A DNA stretch of 64,000 nucleotides from Roseomonas sp. (GTDB lineage Bacteria > Pseudomonadota > Alphaproteobacteria > Acetobacterales > Acetobacteraceae). Every line of letters begins with the position of its first letter. Position 1 is the first letter of the stretch. The notes under the pieces were generated by a model that saw only the letters and a list, made by a program, of their open reading frames with translations, ran no database searches and had not been told where the DNA came from. This document shows, one piece after another, positions 42,657 through 50,458 of this stretch. The DNA lies in contig JADCFP010000048.1 of assembly GCA_020249465.1 (NCBI GenBank), positions 1-64,000 on the forward strand, written 5' to 3'. A program made the translations under genes and the position numbers.

Positions 42657-44125
42657 TCCACCGCCGCGCCCTGCTGGCGGGTGCGGCGGCCCTCCCTGCC
42701 GCGCGCGCCCTCGCGCAGGGCGCACCTGGTATCGCGCAACGGCTGGATGATGCGCCGAGTGCGGGCATCAAGCGCGATTTGCTGATCCAATGGGGCGATC
42801 GCGTTGCCTATGACGCGCCTTCCTTCGCGCCGCTTGCGCCTAATCTTGCAGCCGCCGACGGGCAATTCGGCTGGGATGCGCGCGTGGTGGCCGCACTGGC
42901 CTCTCCGCGCGTGGAGGATGGCATTCCGCGCGCCGTGCTGGCGGTCGGCCACCCAACAGTTGATCCCGCCATGGCCTTCCCCGATGGGCGGGATCGGCCA
43001 GAGATTGCCGGTGCCATGCAGGGGGCGAGCCTGATCAATATCCAGCGCCGCGGCGGTGTTTGGCTGGTGACGGAAGGCGGCTTTCAGATGCGCCGCTTGC
43101 ATGCGCGCACGCTGTGCCGCATGGGTGGCGCGGGTGGGCCGGCGCGGGGCGTTTTTGGCGTCACCGGCGGCTGCGCTACCCCCTGGGGCAGCCTGCTGCT
43201 AACCGAAGGTGAGGGCGCCGCCTGGGCGCGGCGCCTGCCCGGTGTGGAGGCAGCGCAGGCCGGCCATGTGGTGGAACTTGACCCGTTTGAACCGCAATCC
43301 GTGCCGGTGAAGCGCGGCTCCCTTGGCAGGCTTGGCGCGCGCGATGTCGCGGCAGCGCAAGCCACGGATGGCCGCGCCGTGGTGTTCCTGGCGGATGGGC
43401 GCGAAGGCGGTTTCCTGTGGCGCTTCATCTCCGATGGGCCAGCGGCGGAACCCAATGCCTTGGATCAGGGCGCGCTTTACGTCGCACGGTTTGAAGCGGG
43501 CAGCCTGCGTTGGATTGCGCTGCCCGCCGATGCGGAACCCTATGGCGCGGCGGTGGCGCGCGGGGCGAATAGCCTCGGGCGGCCTGTCGCGCTGGCGCTG
43601 GACCCGAATGGAGCGCGACTGTGTTTGGCGCTGCGTGAAAGTGCCCGCAACCCGGCGGGGGCGGTGGTGGAAATGCTGTTCGCGGCCCGCGATCCCGCCG
43701 CCGATACGGCGATCGTCGAAAGCCTGATTGAAGGCCGCTTGCCACCGCGCCCGCGTGCTGGGCGGGAACCAGCCTTGGTCCCCGCCTGGCCGGTGGCGCC
43801 CACAAGCATCTGCCTTGATGGCCAGGGCAACCTGCTGCTCGGCACGGCGCAGCCGGCGCGCGACAGTCCCTTGCCCGATGCGCTTTACCTGCTGCCCGTG
43901 GAAGGCCCGGCGCGCGGCCAGCCAAGCCTTGCCTATGCTGTGCCAATCGGTGCCGCCCTGGGCGGTGTGGCCACAGTGCCGGGGGCTGCGGCCTGGGTGG
44001 CGGGTGTGGCGCATCCCGGCGCTGGCATGGGCGCGCAATTCGCGACACCGCGCAGCCGCTGGCCGCATTTCCGCGAAGGTGAGCCGCCGCGCGGCGGTGT
44101 GGTGGCGTTGACGCGCGGCGCTTGA
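42653..44125 (+). CDS. PhoX-like secreted phosphatase-family protein, short form
   Basis: A 490-residue protein starting with GTG at 42653, overlapping the molybdoenzyme stop by 4 bp (GTGA). MIHRRALLAGAAALPAARALAQ is a Tat-like signal. It shares PhoX features with the next gene (LLIQWGDRVAYDAPSF; GGCATPWGSLLLTEG; VVELDPFEPQSVPVKRGSLGR; AQFATPRSRWPHFREGEPPRGGVVAL) but is about 160 residues shorter, and the Ca/Fe ligand set of PhoX was not verified. It may be a diverged, possibly non-phosphatase member. Confidence 0.8.
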   Translation: MIHRRALLAGAAALPAARALAQGAPGIAQRLDDAPSAGIKRDLLIQWGDRVAYDAPSFAPLAPNLAAADGQFGWDARVVAALASPRVEDGIPRAVLAVGHPTVDPAMAFPDGRDRPEIAGAMQGASLINIQRRGGVWLVTEGGFQMRRLHARTLCRMGGAGGPARGVFGVTGGCATPWGSLLLTEGEGAAWARRLPGVEAAQAGHVVELDPFEPQSVPVKRGSLGRLGARDVAAAQATDGRAVVFLADGREGGFLWRFISDGPAAEPNALDQGALYVARFEAGSLRWIALPADAEPYGAAVARGANSLGRPVALALDPNGARLCLALRESARNPAGAVVEMLFAARDPAADTAIVESLIEGRLPPRPRAGREPALVPAWPVAPTSICLDGQGNLLLGTAQPARDSPLPDALYLLPVEGPARGQPSLAYAVPIGAALGGVATVPGAAAWVAGVAHPGAGMGAQFATPRSRWPHFREGEPPRGGVVALTRGA

Positions 44126-44228
44126 GGGCAGTGTCAGCGCATTTCAAAAAAAACGTCACGCACCCCATCTTCCACGAGCACGCGTAATCGGCGAAACAGG
44201 CGGGCAAGACAAGATTGAGGAGATGACC

Positions 44229-46184
44229 ATGGCGGCAGAAACCAAGCCCGAAGCGGCACTGGACGCGAGCGAGGATATCGGCAGCAACCCCAATCCCCGC
44301 GCACCCATCAGCGACATCATCGCCGCGCGCTTCGGCCGCCGCGCCATGCTTGGCGCCAGCGCTGCCCTTGCCGCGCTTGCAGCGACCCCTGAGGCCGAGG
44401 CGCAAGGCCTGATCCCGCGCCAGGGCGGCCCTTCCAGCCTGAGCTTTCCGGAATTGCGCCACCAATTGGCACAAGGCGATGCCGTTGCGGAAGGTTATGA
44501 AATCCAGAATGTGATCCGTTGGGGCGATCCGGTGCTGGCCGGCGCACCCGCCTTTGATGCCACACGCGTGACGCCCGAAGCCCAGGCGCTGCAATTCGGC
44601 TATAGTAATGATTACCTCGATTTCTTCCCATTGCCGCAGGGCAGCGCCAATCCGGATCACGGTCTGCTCGTGGTCAATCACGAATATACCAATACCAATC
44701 TGATGTTTCCCGGAATGGGTTCGGGTCGCGAAGCCCGCACGCGGTCCAATGCTGAACAGACCCGCGCGGAGGCCATGGCGCATGGGCTTTCGGTGATTGA
44801 AGTGAAACGCAGCAATGGCGTTTGGGGCTATGTGCCGGCAGCGGCGCATAATCGGCGCATCACGGCGGAGACCCCCATGCGCATCAGCGGCCCGGCTGCC
44901 AGCGCGGCGCGCATGAAAACCGCCGCTGATCCTGCGGGGCAGCGCGTGCTTGGCACGCTGAATAATTGCGCCGGCGGCAATACGCCCTGGGGCACGGTGC
45001 TGACGGGGGAAGAAAATTTCAACGGCTATTTCGGCGGTGATCCGGCGAAGACGCCACACCAAGCCATCATGCGCCGCTACGGCATTGCTGGCGAAAGCTG
45101 GTATAATTGGTGGCGCCATATGGATCGCTTCAATGTCGAACAGGAAGCCAATGAAAGCTTCCGCTTCGGCTGGGTGGTGGAATTCGATCCCTATGATCCG
45201 CAAAGCATGCCGGTGAAGCGGACCGCGCTTGGCCGCTTCAAGCATGAAGGTGCGACCCATGCGATCAGCGCCGATGGCCGCGTGGCGTTTTATTCCGGCG
45301 ATGATGAGCGGTTCGAATATGTCTATAAATTCGTGACCGCCCGGCCCTGGAACCCGAATGACCGCGCCGCCAATCGCGATTTGTTGGATGATGGCACGCT
45401 TTACGTCGGCAAATTCCATGATGATGGCAAGCTGGAATGGCTGCCCTTGGTGCATGGCCATGGCCCGCTGACTTCTGCGAATGGCTTTGCCAACCAAGCC
45501 GATGTGCTGATTGAAGCCCGCCGCGCCGCTGATCTTTTGGGTGCCACACCGATGGACCGGCCAGAGGATGTGGAAGCCAATCCCGTCAATGGCCGCGTTT
45601 ACGTGATGCTGACGAATAATTCTCGCCGCACGGCGGAACAGGCGAACCGCGCCAATCCGCGCGCGCGCAATGTCCATGGCCATATCGTGGAAATCATCCC
45701 GCCCGGTGCCGGTTCAGCCCGCGTGGATCACGCGGCGACTGAAGCGCGCTGGGGTATTTTCATCGCCGCCGGCAAGCCGGGCGTTGATGCGGGCGCGCAA
45801 TATCACCGTGCGACATCCGATCAGGGCTGGCTTTCCTGCCCCGATAACTGCACCTTCGACAAGAAGGGCCGCATTTGGATTGCAACCGATGGCGCGCCGG
45901 AAACCTCGGGCGTCGCTGATGGGCTTTATGCGGCGGATACGGCCGGCCATGGCCGCGCGCTGACGCGGCTTTTCTATCAGGCACCAACCGGGGCAGAGGT
46001 CTGCGGCCCCTGCTTCACGCCGGACAACAAAACCATTTTCCTCGCGATCCAACATCCGGGTGAGGATGCAGGTTCCACCTTTGAACGCCCGTCCACCCGC
46101 TGGCCGGATTTCGCCGAAGGCGTGCCACCGCGGCCCTCCGTCATTGCCATCGTGAAGAAGGATGGCGGGGAGATTGGGGCGTAG
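44229..46184 (+). CDS. PhoX-family alkaline phosphatase-like protein
   Basis: A 651-residue protein with an unusually long N-terminal leader before a Tat motif FGRRAMLGASAAL (about 35-48). PhoX hallmarks are EYTNTNLMFPGMG, NNCAGGNTPWGTVLTGEENFNGYFGG, VEFDPYDPQSMPVKRTALGRFKHEGA and FYSGDDERFEYVYKFV. PhoX enzymes are Tat-exported calcium/iron phosphatases induced by phosphate limitation. GAGGAG is 6 bases before ATG 44229; an ATG at 44223 abuts it. The gene follows the short paralog by 103 bp. Confidence 0.9.
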   Translation: MAAETKPEAALDASEDIGSNPNPRAPISDIIAARFGRRAMLGASAALAALAATPEAEAQGLIPRQGGPSSLSFPELRHQLAQGDAVAEGYEIQNVIRWGDPVLAGAPAFDATRVTPEAQALQFGYSNDYLDFFPLPQGSANPDHGLLVVNHEYTNTNLMFPGMGSGREARTRSNAEQTRAEAMAHGLSVIEVKRSNGVWGYVPAAAHNRRITAETPMRISGPAASAARMKTAADPAGQRVLGTLNNCAGGNTPWGTVLTGEENFNGYFGGDPAKTPHQAIMRRYGIAGESWYNWWRHMDRFNVEQEANESFRFGWVVEFDPYDPQSMPVKRTALGRFKHEGATHAISADGRVAFYSGDDERFEYVYKFVTARPWNPNDRAANRDLLDDGTLYVGKFHDDGKLEWLPLVHGHGPLTSANGFANQADVLIEARRAADLLGATPMDRPEDVEANPVNGRVYVMLTNNSRRTAEQANRANPRARNVHGHIVEIIPPGAGSARVDHAATEARWGIFIAAGKPGVDAGAQYHRATSDQGWLSCPDNCTFDKKGRIWIATDGAPETSGVADGLYAADTAGHGRALTRLFYQAPTGAEVCGPCFTPDNKTIFLAIQHPGEDAGSTFERPSTRWPDFAEGVPPRPSVIAIVKKDGGEIGA

Positions 46185-46185
46185 A

Positions 46186-46229
46186 GCATTTTCAAGCCAA
46201 GCGGTAACGCTTGGCTGCCCGGAAAATGC
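46186..46229. repeat. 44-bp palindromic repeat, copy 1
   Basis: Outer stem GCATTTTC (46186-46193)/GAAAATGC (46222-46229) and an inner perfect hairpin AGCCAAGCG-GTAA-CGCTTGGCT. Identical to copy 2 in all 44 bases. It starts 2 bp after the PhoX gene stop, so it may also end that transcript. The GCATTTTC...GAAAATGC design resembles palindromic repeats common in alphaproteobacterial intergenic DNA. Confidence 0.85.
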
Positions 46230-46243
46230 GATTGGAAAAGCTG

Positions 46244-46287
46244 GCATTTTCAAGCCAAGCGGTAACGCTTGGCTGCCCGGAAAATGC
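46244..46287. repeat. 44-bp palindromic repeat, copy 2
   Basis: Exact copy of the element at 46186-46229, in the same orientation, after a 14-bp spacer (period 58 bp). It is followed by GACCAACAAAAAG, which is also found beside the related element near 38741, so the conserved unit is longer than the palindrome. An IS110 transposase remnant begins about 11 bp downstream. Confidence 0.85.
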
Positions 46288-46298
46288 GACCAACAAAA

Positions 46299-46562
46299 AG
46301 CTCGACAGGCTTGGCCCCTATCGCCAGACAATCCGACAACTGGAAAGGGCAGTCCTGCATCCGAGGCGGGCGCCGGCAGGGTTTTTACATGCCGGCCCTG
46401 GTCGCCATTCGATTCACTGCCGATGTCACGGCAAAATTCGAACAACGCATCAAGGCGGGGAAAGCCCCAAAACAGGTCATCACCGCCATCATGCGAAAGC
46501 TCATCAACCTCACAGATGCGCTGCTCACAAAAGGCAGAAAATGGCAAACACGGGTGGCTTGA
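46299..46562 (+). pseudogene. IS110-family transposase C-terminal remnant
   Basis: In one frame it encodes STGLAPIARQSDNWKGQ, then YMPALVAIRF, KFEQRIKAGKAPKQVI and TAIMRKLINLTDAL, which match the C-terminal transposase_20 domain of IS110/IS116/IS902 recombinases. The N-terminal RuvC-like half and the ends of the element are gone, and RGGRRQGFYMP is about two residues shorter than usual. The stop is at 46560-46562, 14 bp from the end of the convergent MFS gene. Confidence 0.8.
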
Positions 46563-46576
46563 CCATCAGGGGCTCT

Positions 46577-47785
46577 CTACGCTGCCCCGCGCCCCAGCCA
46601 GCGCAGCACGGCAAACCCCGCCAGCATGATGAAGGCAACATGGCCAAAGGCGATACCCCAGGCGGCCACACCCTCTCCGCCCGCCCAATCCAGCAAAACG
46701 CCCGCCAGCAAAGGCCCGACAAACCCGCCAGCATAGCCCAGCATGCTATGCAGCCCCATGGTCGCACCGCGTAGCGCCGGGTCCGCCGCCTGCACCGTGC
46801 CCGCCGTCAGCGCCGAACTATCCAAATAGATCGCCGCATTCCACAAAAACACCAAAAGCAGCACCACAAAGGGCGAGGCACCAAAGCCAAACCCCGCCAC
46901 CAGCGACAACGCGGCGCCCGACAGCATGGCAATCGCCACAATCCTGTCCCGCCCCAGGTTTTCGGCCAGACGGTTCCCGACGAGTGAGCTCGCAATGCCA
47001 ACCAACCCGGCAAGGGTGAACAGCACGGTGGGACCAGGCAGCCAGGCAGGTGGCGCCTTGATCAGGAAGCTCGCGGTCAGGAAGGCGACCGCCCATGCGC
47101 GCAGCACGGCCATTTCCAGCGTATGCACGGTGTAGCCCGCAATCCAGGCCATGGCACGGCGATTGGCTAAAATCGGGCGGAAATCCAGCAAGCCGCGCGG
47201 CGCTGCGCTTTTGGGCGGTGGCGCATCGGGCAGGATCAGCATGGCAATGGCAAAGGCGCCAGTGGCGGCCAGCCCAGCTACCAGAAAGGCAAAACTCGGC
47301 CCCACCAGCGCATCGCAAAGCCCGGCAAGCGCGAAGGAAGACGCGCCCGCAATCCCAACGCCGGCGGCATGCCAGGCGACCGCACGGGATTGTGCGACAC
47401 CCGTCAGCGGATCAGCAATGGCTTTAAGGCCGGGCATATAGGCGCCTGCCCAGCCAATCCCGGCGAGCGCCCGAAAGAACAGCCCGCCCCAAAAGCCATC
47501 AGCGAAAAAGGCAAAGCCCAAATGCGCCGCCGCCGTGGCACCCGTGCCGATCAAATAAATCCGTCTGGCCGGCACGCGATCAGTCAGCGAAAGCAGCACC
47601 GGCACCGCCGGCACATAGGCCGCGAAGAAAACCCCAATCAGCCAACCCGCTTCCGTGGCGGAAAGCGACCAGCGCGCCATCATCTCCGGCAAGAGCGCGG
47701 GCAGGGTGAAGGCACCGATCTGGGTCAGGATTTGCGCCGTGACCATGGCCACCACGAAACCCCGGCTGCCGGGGGACAGGGTCAT
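46577..47785 (-). CDS. Major facilitator superfamily permease
   Basis: A 402-residue (from ATG 47785) twelve-helix permease. The loop 2-3 motif is DRVPARRIYLIGTGA, the first half has RALAGIGWAGAYMPGLKAIAD and the second repeats with GNRLAENLGRDRIVAI. It resembles cyanate/nitrate-type or sugar MFS exporters but substrate cannot be assigned. A TTG 18 bp upstream lies just after AAAGGGA and is an equally plausible start (47803). It ends against the IS110 remnant. Confidence 0.88.
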   Translation of the reverse strand: MTLSPGSRGFVVAMVTAQILTQIGAFTLPALLPEMMARWSLSATEAGWLIGVFFAAYVPAVPVLLSLTDRVPARRIYLIGTGATAAAHLGFAFFADGFWGGLFFRALAGIGWAGAYMPGLKAIADPLTGVAQSRAVAWHAAGVGIAGASSFALAGLCDALVGPSFAFLVAGLAATGAFAIAMLILPDAPPPKSAAPRGLLDFRPILANRRAMAWIAGYTVHTLEMAVLRAWAVAFLTASFLIKAPPAWLPGPTVLFTLAGLVGIASSLVGNRLAENLGRDRIVAIAMLSGAALSLVAGFGFGASPFVVLLLVFLWNAAIYLDSSALTAGTVQAADPALRGATMGLHSMLGYAGGFVGPLLAGVLLDWAGGEGVAAWGIAFGHVAFIMLAGFAVLRWLGRGAA

Positions 47786-47883
47786 GGGCTGATTAGGCCG
47801 CAAATCGTCCCTTTCGCAAAGCCTGTCTTGATCCCCGCCGCGCCGCGCCCGATGTTACGTTGAAGTGATTGAGGGAGGACGCA

Positions 47884-48342
47884 ATGCGTATGGTCGAAAC
47901 CCCGGAAGCGCTGCGGGCGCTGATCGGGCAGGAATTGGGTGTCAGTGATTGGCTGGAGGTAACACAGGACTTGATTGATCGCTTTGCCGAGGTCACCGGC
48001 GATCATCAATGGATCCATGTGGATGTGGAACGCGCCAAGCGAGAGATGCCCGGCGGCAAGACCATCGCGCATGGCTATCTGCTGCTGTCGCTGCTGCCCA
48101 AGCTTGGCGCTGGCATCTACAAACTTTCCTGGCCCACACGTTCCATCAATTACGGCAGCGACAAGGTGCGCATCGTCAATCCGGTCAAGGCTGGCGCGCG
48201 CATCCGGCTCCGCCAAAGCCTGGTTGCGGTGGAAGATGGCGCGCCCGGCGCGCATCGCATCACCGTGCGCCAGACGCTGGAAATCGAAAATGAGACGAAG
48301 CCCGCCATGATCGCGGATACCATCCGCATGTCTTTCACCTGA
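47884..48342 (+). CDS. MaoC-like (R)-specific enoyl-CoA hydratase, single hotdog
   Basis: A 152-residue hot-dog protein. The catalytic Asp/His pair is in FAEVTGDHQWIHVDVERAK (D-x4-H), and GGKTIAHGYLLLSLLPKL is the following conserved helix. The family hydrates trans-2-enoyl-CoA to (R)-3-hydroxyacyl-CoA, feeding PHA synthesis or lipid metabolism. Start 47884 follows GGGAGGA. It is divergent from the MFS gene and 18 bp upstream of the MBL hydrolase, likely one transcript. Confidence 0.92.
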   Translation: MRMVETPEALRALIGQELGVSDWLEVTQDLIDRFAEVTGDHQWIHVDVERAKREMPGGKTIAHGYLLLSLLPKLGAGIYKLSWPTRSINYGSDKVRIVNPVKAGARIRLRQSLVAVEDGAPGAHRITVRQTLEIENETKPAMIADTIRMSFT

Positions 48343-48360
48343 AACGAAAAGGAACACGCA

Positions 48361-49071
48361 ATGAAACTGACCTGGTTTGGCCATTCCGCCTTTCGCCTGG
48401 AATTCGGCAAGTCGGTGGTGATGATTGACCCCTTCCTCACCGGCAATCCCGCCTTTGGCGGCGATGCAGAAGCCGCCAGCGCGGGGGCGACCCATGTGCT
48501 GTTGACCCATGGCCATGCCGATCACATCGGCGATACGGCAGCCATCTGCAAACGCACCGGCGCAAAGTTGGTGACCAATTATGAACTCGCCATGTGGCTC
48601 GGCAAACAGGGTGTCACGGCGCTTGATCCCATGAATACCGGCGGCACCACGGATCAGGGCGAGTTTACCGTCACGCTGACCCAGGCTTTCCATTCCTCGG
48701 CTGAGGTGGATGCCAATGGCGTTTTCCATTGCCTCGGCCTGCCGAATGGCATTGTGGTGACGCCGAAGGACAAGCACGAACCGACCGTCTATCATATGGG
48801 TGACACCGATATCTTTTCCGACATGGCGCTGATTGATGAGCTGTATGCGCCAACGGTTGCGCTGGTGCCGGTGGGGGATCGCTTCACCATGGGGCCGCGC
48901 GCTGCGGCGCTTTCGGTGAAGCGGTATCTCCGCAATGTCACCACCGCCATTCCCTGCCATTACGCGACCTTCGGGATGCTCCTGCCGGATGCCTCGGGCT
49001 TTGAGGCGGAGATGGTGGGCGCCAAGGCCAAGGTGCTGATCCCGGAAAAGGGCAAGGCGGTCAGCCTGTAA
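48361..49071 (+). CDS. Metallo-beta-lactamase-fold hydrolase (UPF0173)
   Basis: A 236-residue metal-dependent hydrolase. The Zn motif is [10 protein letters not shown] (about 49-58), with further ligands at HSS, GDTD and the final His (CHYATF). The family is conserved (UPF0173) with unclear substrate. No signal peptide. It follows the MaoC gene by 18 bp after AAAAGGA. Confidence 0.92.
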   Translation: MKLTWFGHSAFRLEFGKSVVMIDPFLTGNPAFGGDAEAASAGATHVLLTHGHADHIGDTAAICKRTGAKLVTNYELAMWLGKQGVTALDPMNTGGTTDQGEFTVTLTQAFHSSAEVDANGVFHCLGLPNGIVVTPKDKHEPTVYHMGDTDIFSDMALIDELYAPTVALVPVGDRFTMGPRAAALSVKRYLRNVTTAIPCHYATFGMLLPDASGFEAEMVGAKAKVLIPEKGKAVSL

Positions 49072-49081
49072 CAACGCATCC

Positions 49082-49119
49082 TGGGCGGGTGCCGTGATGC
49101 GGATCAAGACGCCCGCCCA
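49082..49119 (+). terminator. Hairpin after the MBL hydrolase gene
   Basis: TGGGCGGG (49082-49089) and CCCGCCCA (49112-49119) form a perfect 8-bp GC-rich stem with a 22-base loop, 10 bp after the MBL stop. No T-run follows, so termination strength is uncertain. Confidence 0.45.
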
Positions 49120-49177
49120 ACGATACTGTCAGAAAAGGCGCTGGTTTCATCTTTGGTTTTGATGGAAGGAAATCCTC

Positions 49178-49756
49178 ATGCCTTGTGACCGGCGCTTGCT
49201 TCTTTTGGGGCTAATCGGGCTTGGCGCTTGCGCCGCCAAGCCAACGGAAACGGCGTTTTTGCCGGAATTTCGTGGTTTTGTTTCCATTGACCCTGTACGC
49301 CATTCGATTGAGCAGGGCGCCGATATGCTCACCCATCGAAGCCGACTCGTTGGTCAGCCTTGGGACACCGCCCGGCTGGTTCAGGCTTTGGAATTCCTCG
49401 CTGTTGCAGTGCCCAATGGGCCGCGCTGGAATGTGATGCTGCCCATGGCGCAGCTGACCCTGCCCGCGGCGCGGGCCGAATGGCGGCAGGCCTTCGGCAT
49501 CGCGCCAGAAGCCCGCGCGCAGGAGGTGATTGATACCCTGACGGAACTCCGCACCGCCTTTGCGGAGCAACGTCCCGCCAGTGCCACCGCTGCCTTGCGA
49601 GCACCGGTTTTCTCCCCGGGCGGACAGGAATCGCTCAATCTTTTCGCTGATCCACCCGCCCTGCCGCGCACCACCCGCGCCGTGATTGATGCGCGCCAGG
49701 AATTGGCCTCGCAGAGTGCTGAGCAGCGTTCGGGGCTTGCCTTTGTCGTTCGCTAG
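49178..49756 (+). CDS. Putative lipoprotein, first of a tandem pair
   Basis: A 192-residue protein with lipoprotein signal MPCDRRLLLLGLIGLGAC, Cys18 in a lipobox LGAC. The mature part (RGFVSIDPVRHSIEQGADML, QPWDTARLVQALEFLAV, NGPRWNVMLPMAQLTLPAARAEW, APEARAQEVIDTL) has no recognised domain. It is a paralog of the next gene, colinear over almost the whole length. AAGGAAA precedes the ATG. Probably attached to the inner or outer membrane; function unknown. Confidence 0.75.
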   Translation: MPCDRRLLLLGLIGLGACAAKPTETAFLPEFRGFVSIDPVRHSIEQGADMLTHRSRLVGQPWDTARLVQALEFLAVAVPNGPRWNVMLPMAQLTLPAARAEWRQAFGIAPEARAQEVIDTLTELRTAFAEQRPASATAALRAPVFSPGGQESLNLFADPPALPRTTRAVIDARQELASQSAEQRSGLAFVVR

Positions 49757-49829
49757 ATGCAGGCGCCCGCCAGGCAGGCAAGGATATAGATATGATAGGC
49801 TACGTAAGATTTATTGGAAGGATATCAAA

Positions 49830-50384
49830 ATGAGGCACAATAGGCGCGTTATTCTCGCGGGGCTGATTGGCCTGGGCGCCTGTTCTGGCCTACCTGAGAC
49901 AGCCCGGCTGCCAGATTTCAGCAGCTTCATCACAGGCGATGCCGTGCGCCATTCCATCGAACAGGGCGCCGATATGCTGACCAATCCGGGCCGGTTGACC
50001 GGCCAGCCTTGGGAAACGGCGCGCCTGATCCAGGCCTTGGAATTCCTGTCGGTTGAATTGCCGAATGGGCCACGCTGGAACGTCATGCTGCCCATGGCGC
50101 AAATCACTGTACCCCGCGCGCGCGGCGAATGGCGCGAAGCCTTTGGTATCGCCCCTGGGGCCCGCGCGCAGGAAGTGATCGATAGCCTGACGGTGGTGCG
50201 TACCGCCTTCGCGCGCCGCAGCCTTTCCGGCGCCGTGGACGCGTTGCGGCCGCCACTTTTCACCCCGGGCGGCCAGGATACGATCAATCGTCTGGGCAAT
50301 CCGCCAGCACTACCAAGAAGTCGTCGAGCCCTGCTTGATGCGCGCCAGGAACTTTTTGAGTCAAGAAATCACGATCGTAGCTGA
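49830..50384 (+). CDS. Putative lipoprotein, second of a tandem pair
   Basis: A 184-residue paralog of the preceding gene: signal MRHNRRVILAGLIGLGAC with lipobox Cys18, then matching blocks (DAVRHSIEQGADML, GQPWETARLIQALEFLSV, NGPRWNVMLPMAQITVPRARGEW, APGARAQEVIDSL, FTPGGQDTINRLGNPPALPR). Start 49830 follows GGAAGGA. Both copies keep open frames and signal peptides, so both are probably expressed. Convergent with the lytic transglycosylase. Confidence 0.75.
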   Translation: MRHNRRVILAGLIGLGACSGLPETARLPDFSSFITGDAVRHSIEQGADMLTNPGRLTGQPWETARLIQALEFLSVELPNGPRWNVMLPMAQITVPRARGEWREAFGIAPGARAQEVIDSLTVVRTAFARRSLSGAVDALRPPLFTPGGQDTINRLGNPPALPRSRRALLDARQELFESRNHDRS

Positions 50385-50410
50385 CCCGAAAAATTGCATC
50401 CACAGTCCAA

Positions 50411-50438
50411 GGCGTGATCGCTTCACAACGATCACGCC
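50411..50438. terminator. Hairpin between convergent lipoprotein and transglycosylase genes
   Basis: GGCGTGATCG (50411-50420) and CGATCACGCC (50429-50438) form a perfect 10-bp stem with an 8-base loop, placed between the ends of two convergent genes (26 bp after one, 20 bp after the other). A bidirectional terminator is the simplest reading, though no T-run is present. Confidence 0.6.
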
Positions 50439-50458
50439 GTGGCGCAAATGTTTCGAAA

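Noticed and set aside
46186-46229. Palindrome as a simple terminator of the PhoX gene
   Set aside because: It may end transcripts, but an identical second copy and a related copy 7.5 kb away show that it is a dispersed repeat; no T-run follows.
46186-46287. CRISPR array
   Set aside because: Only two copies, each internally palindromic, with a 14-bp spacer far too short for CRISPR; no cas genes.
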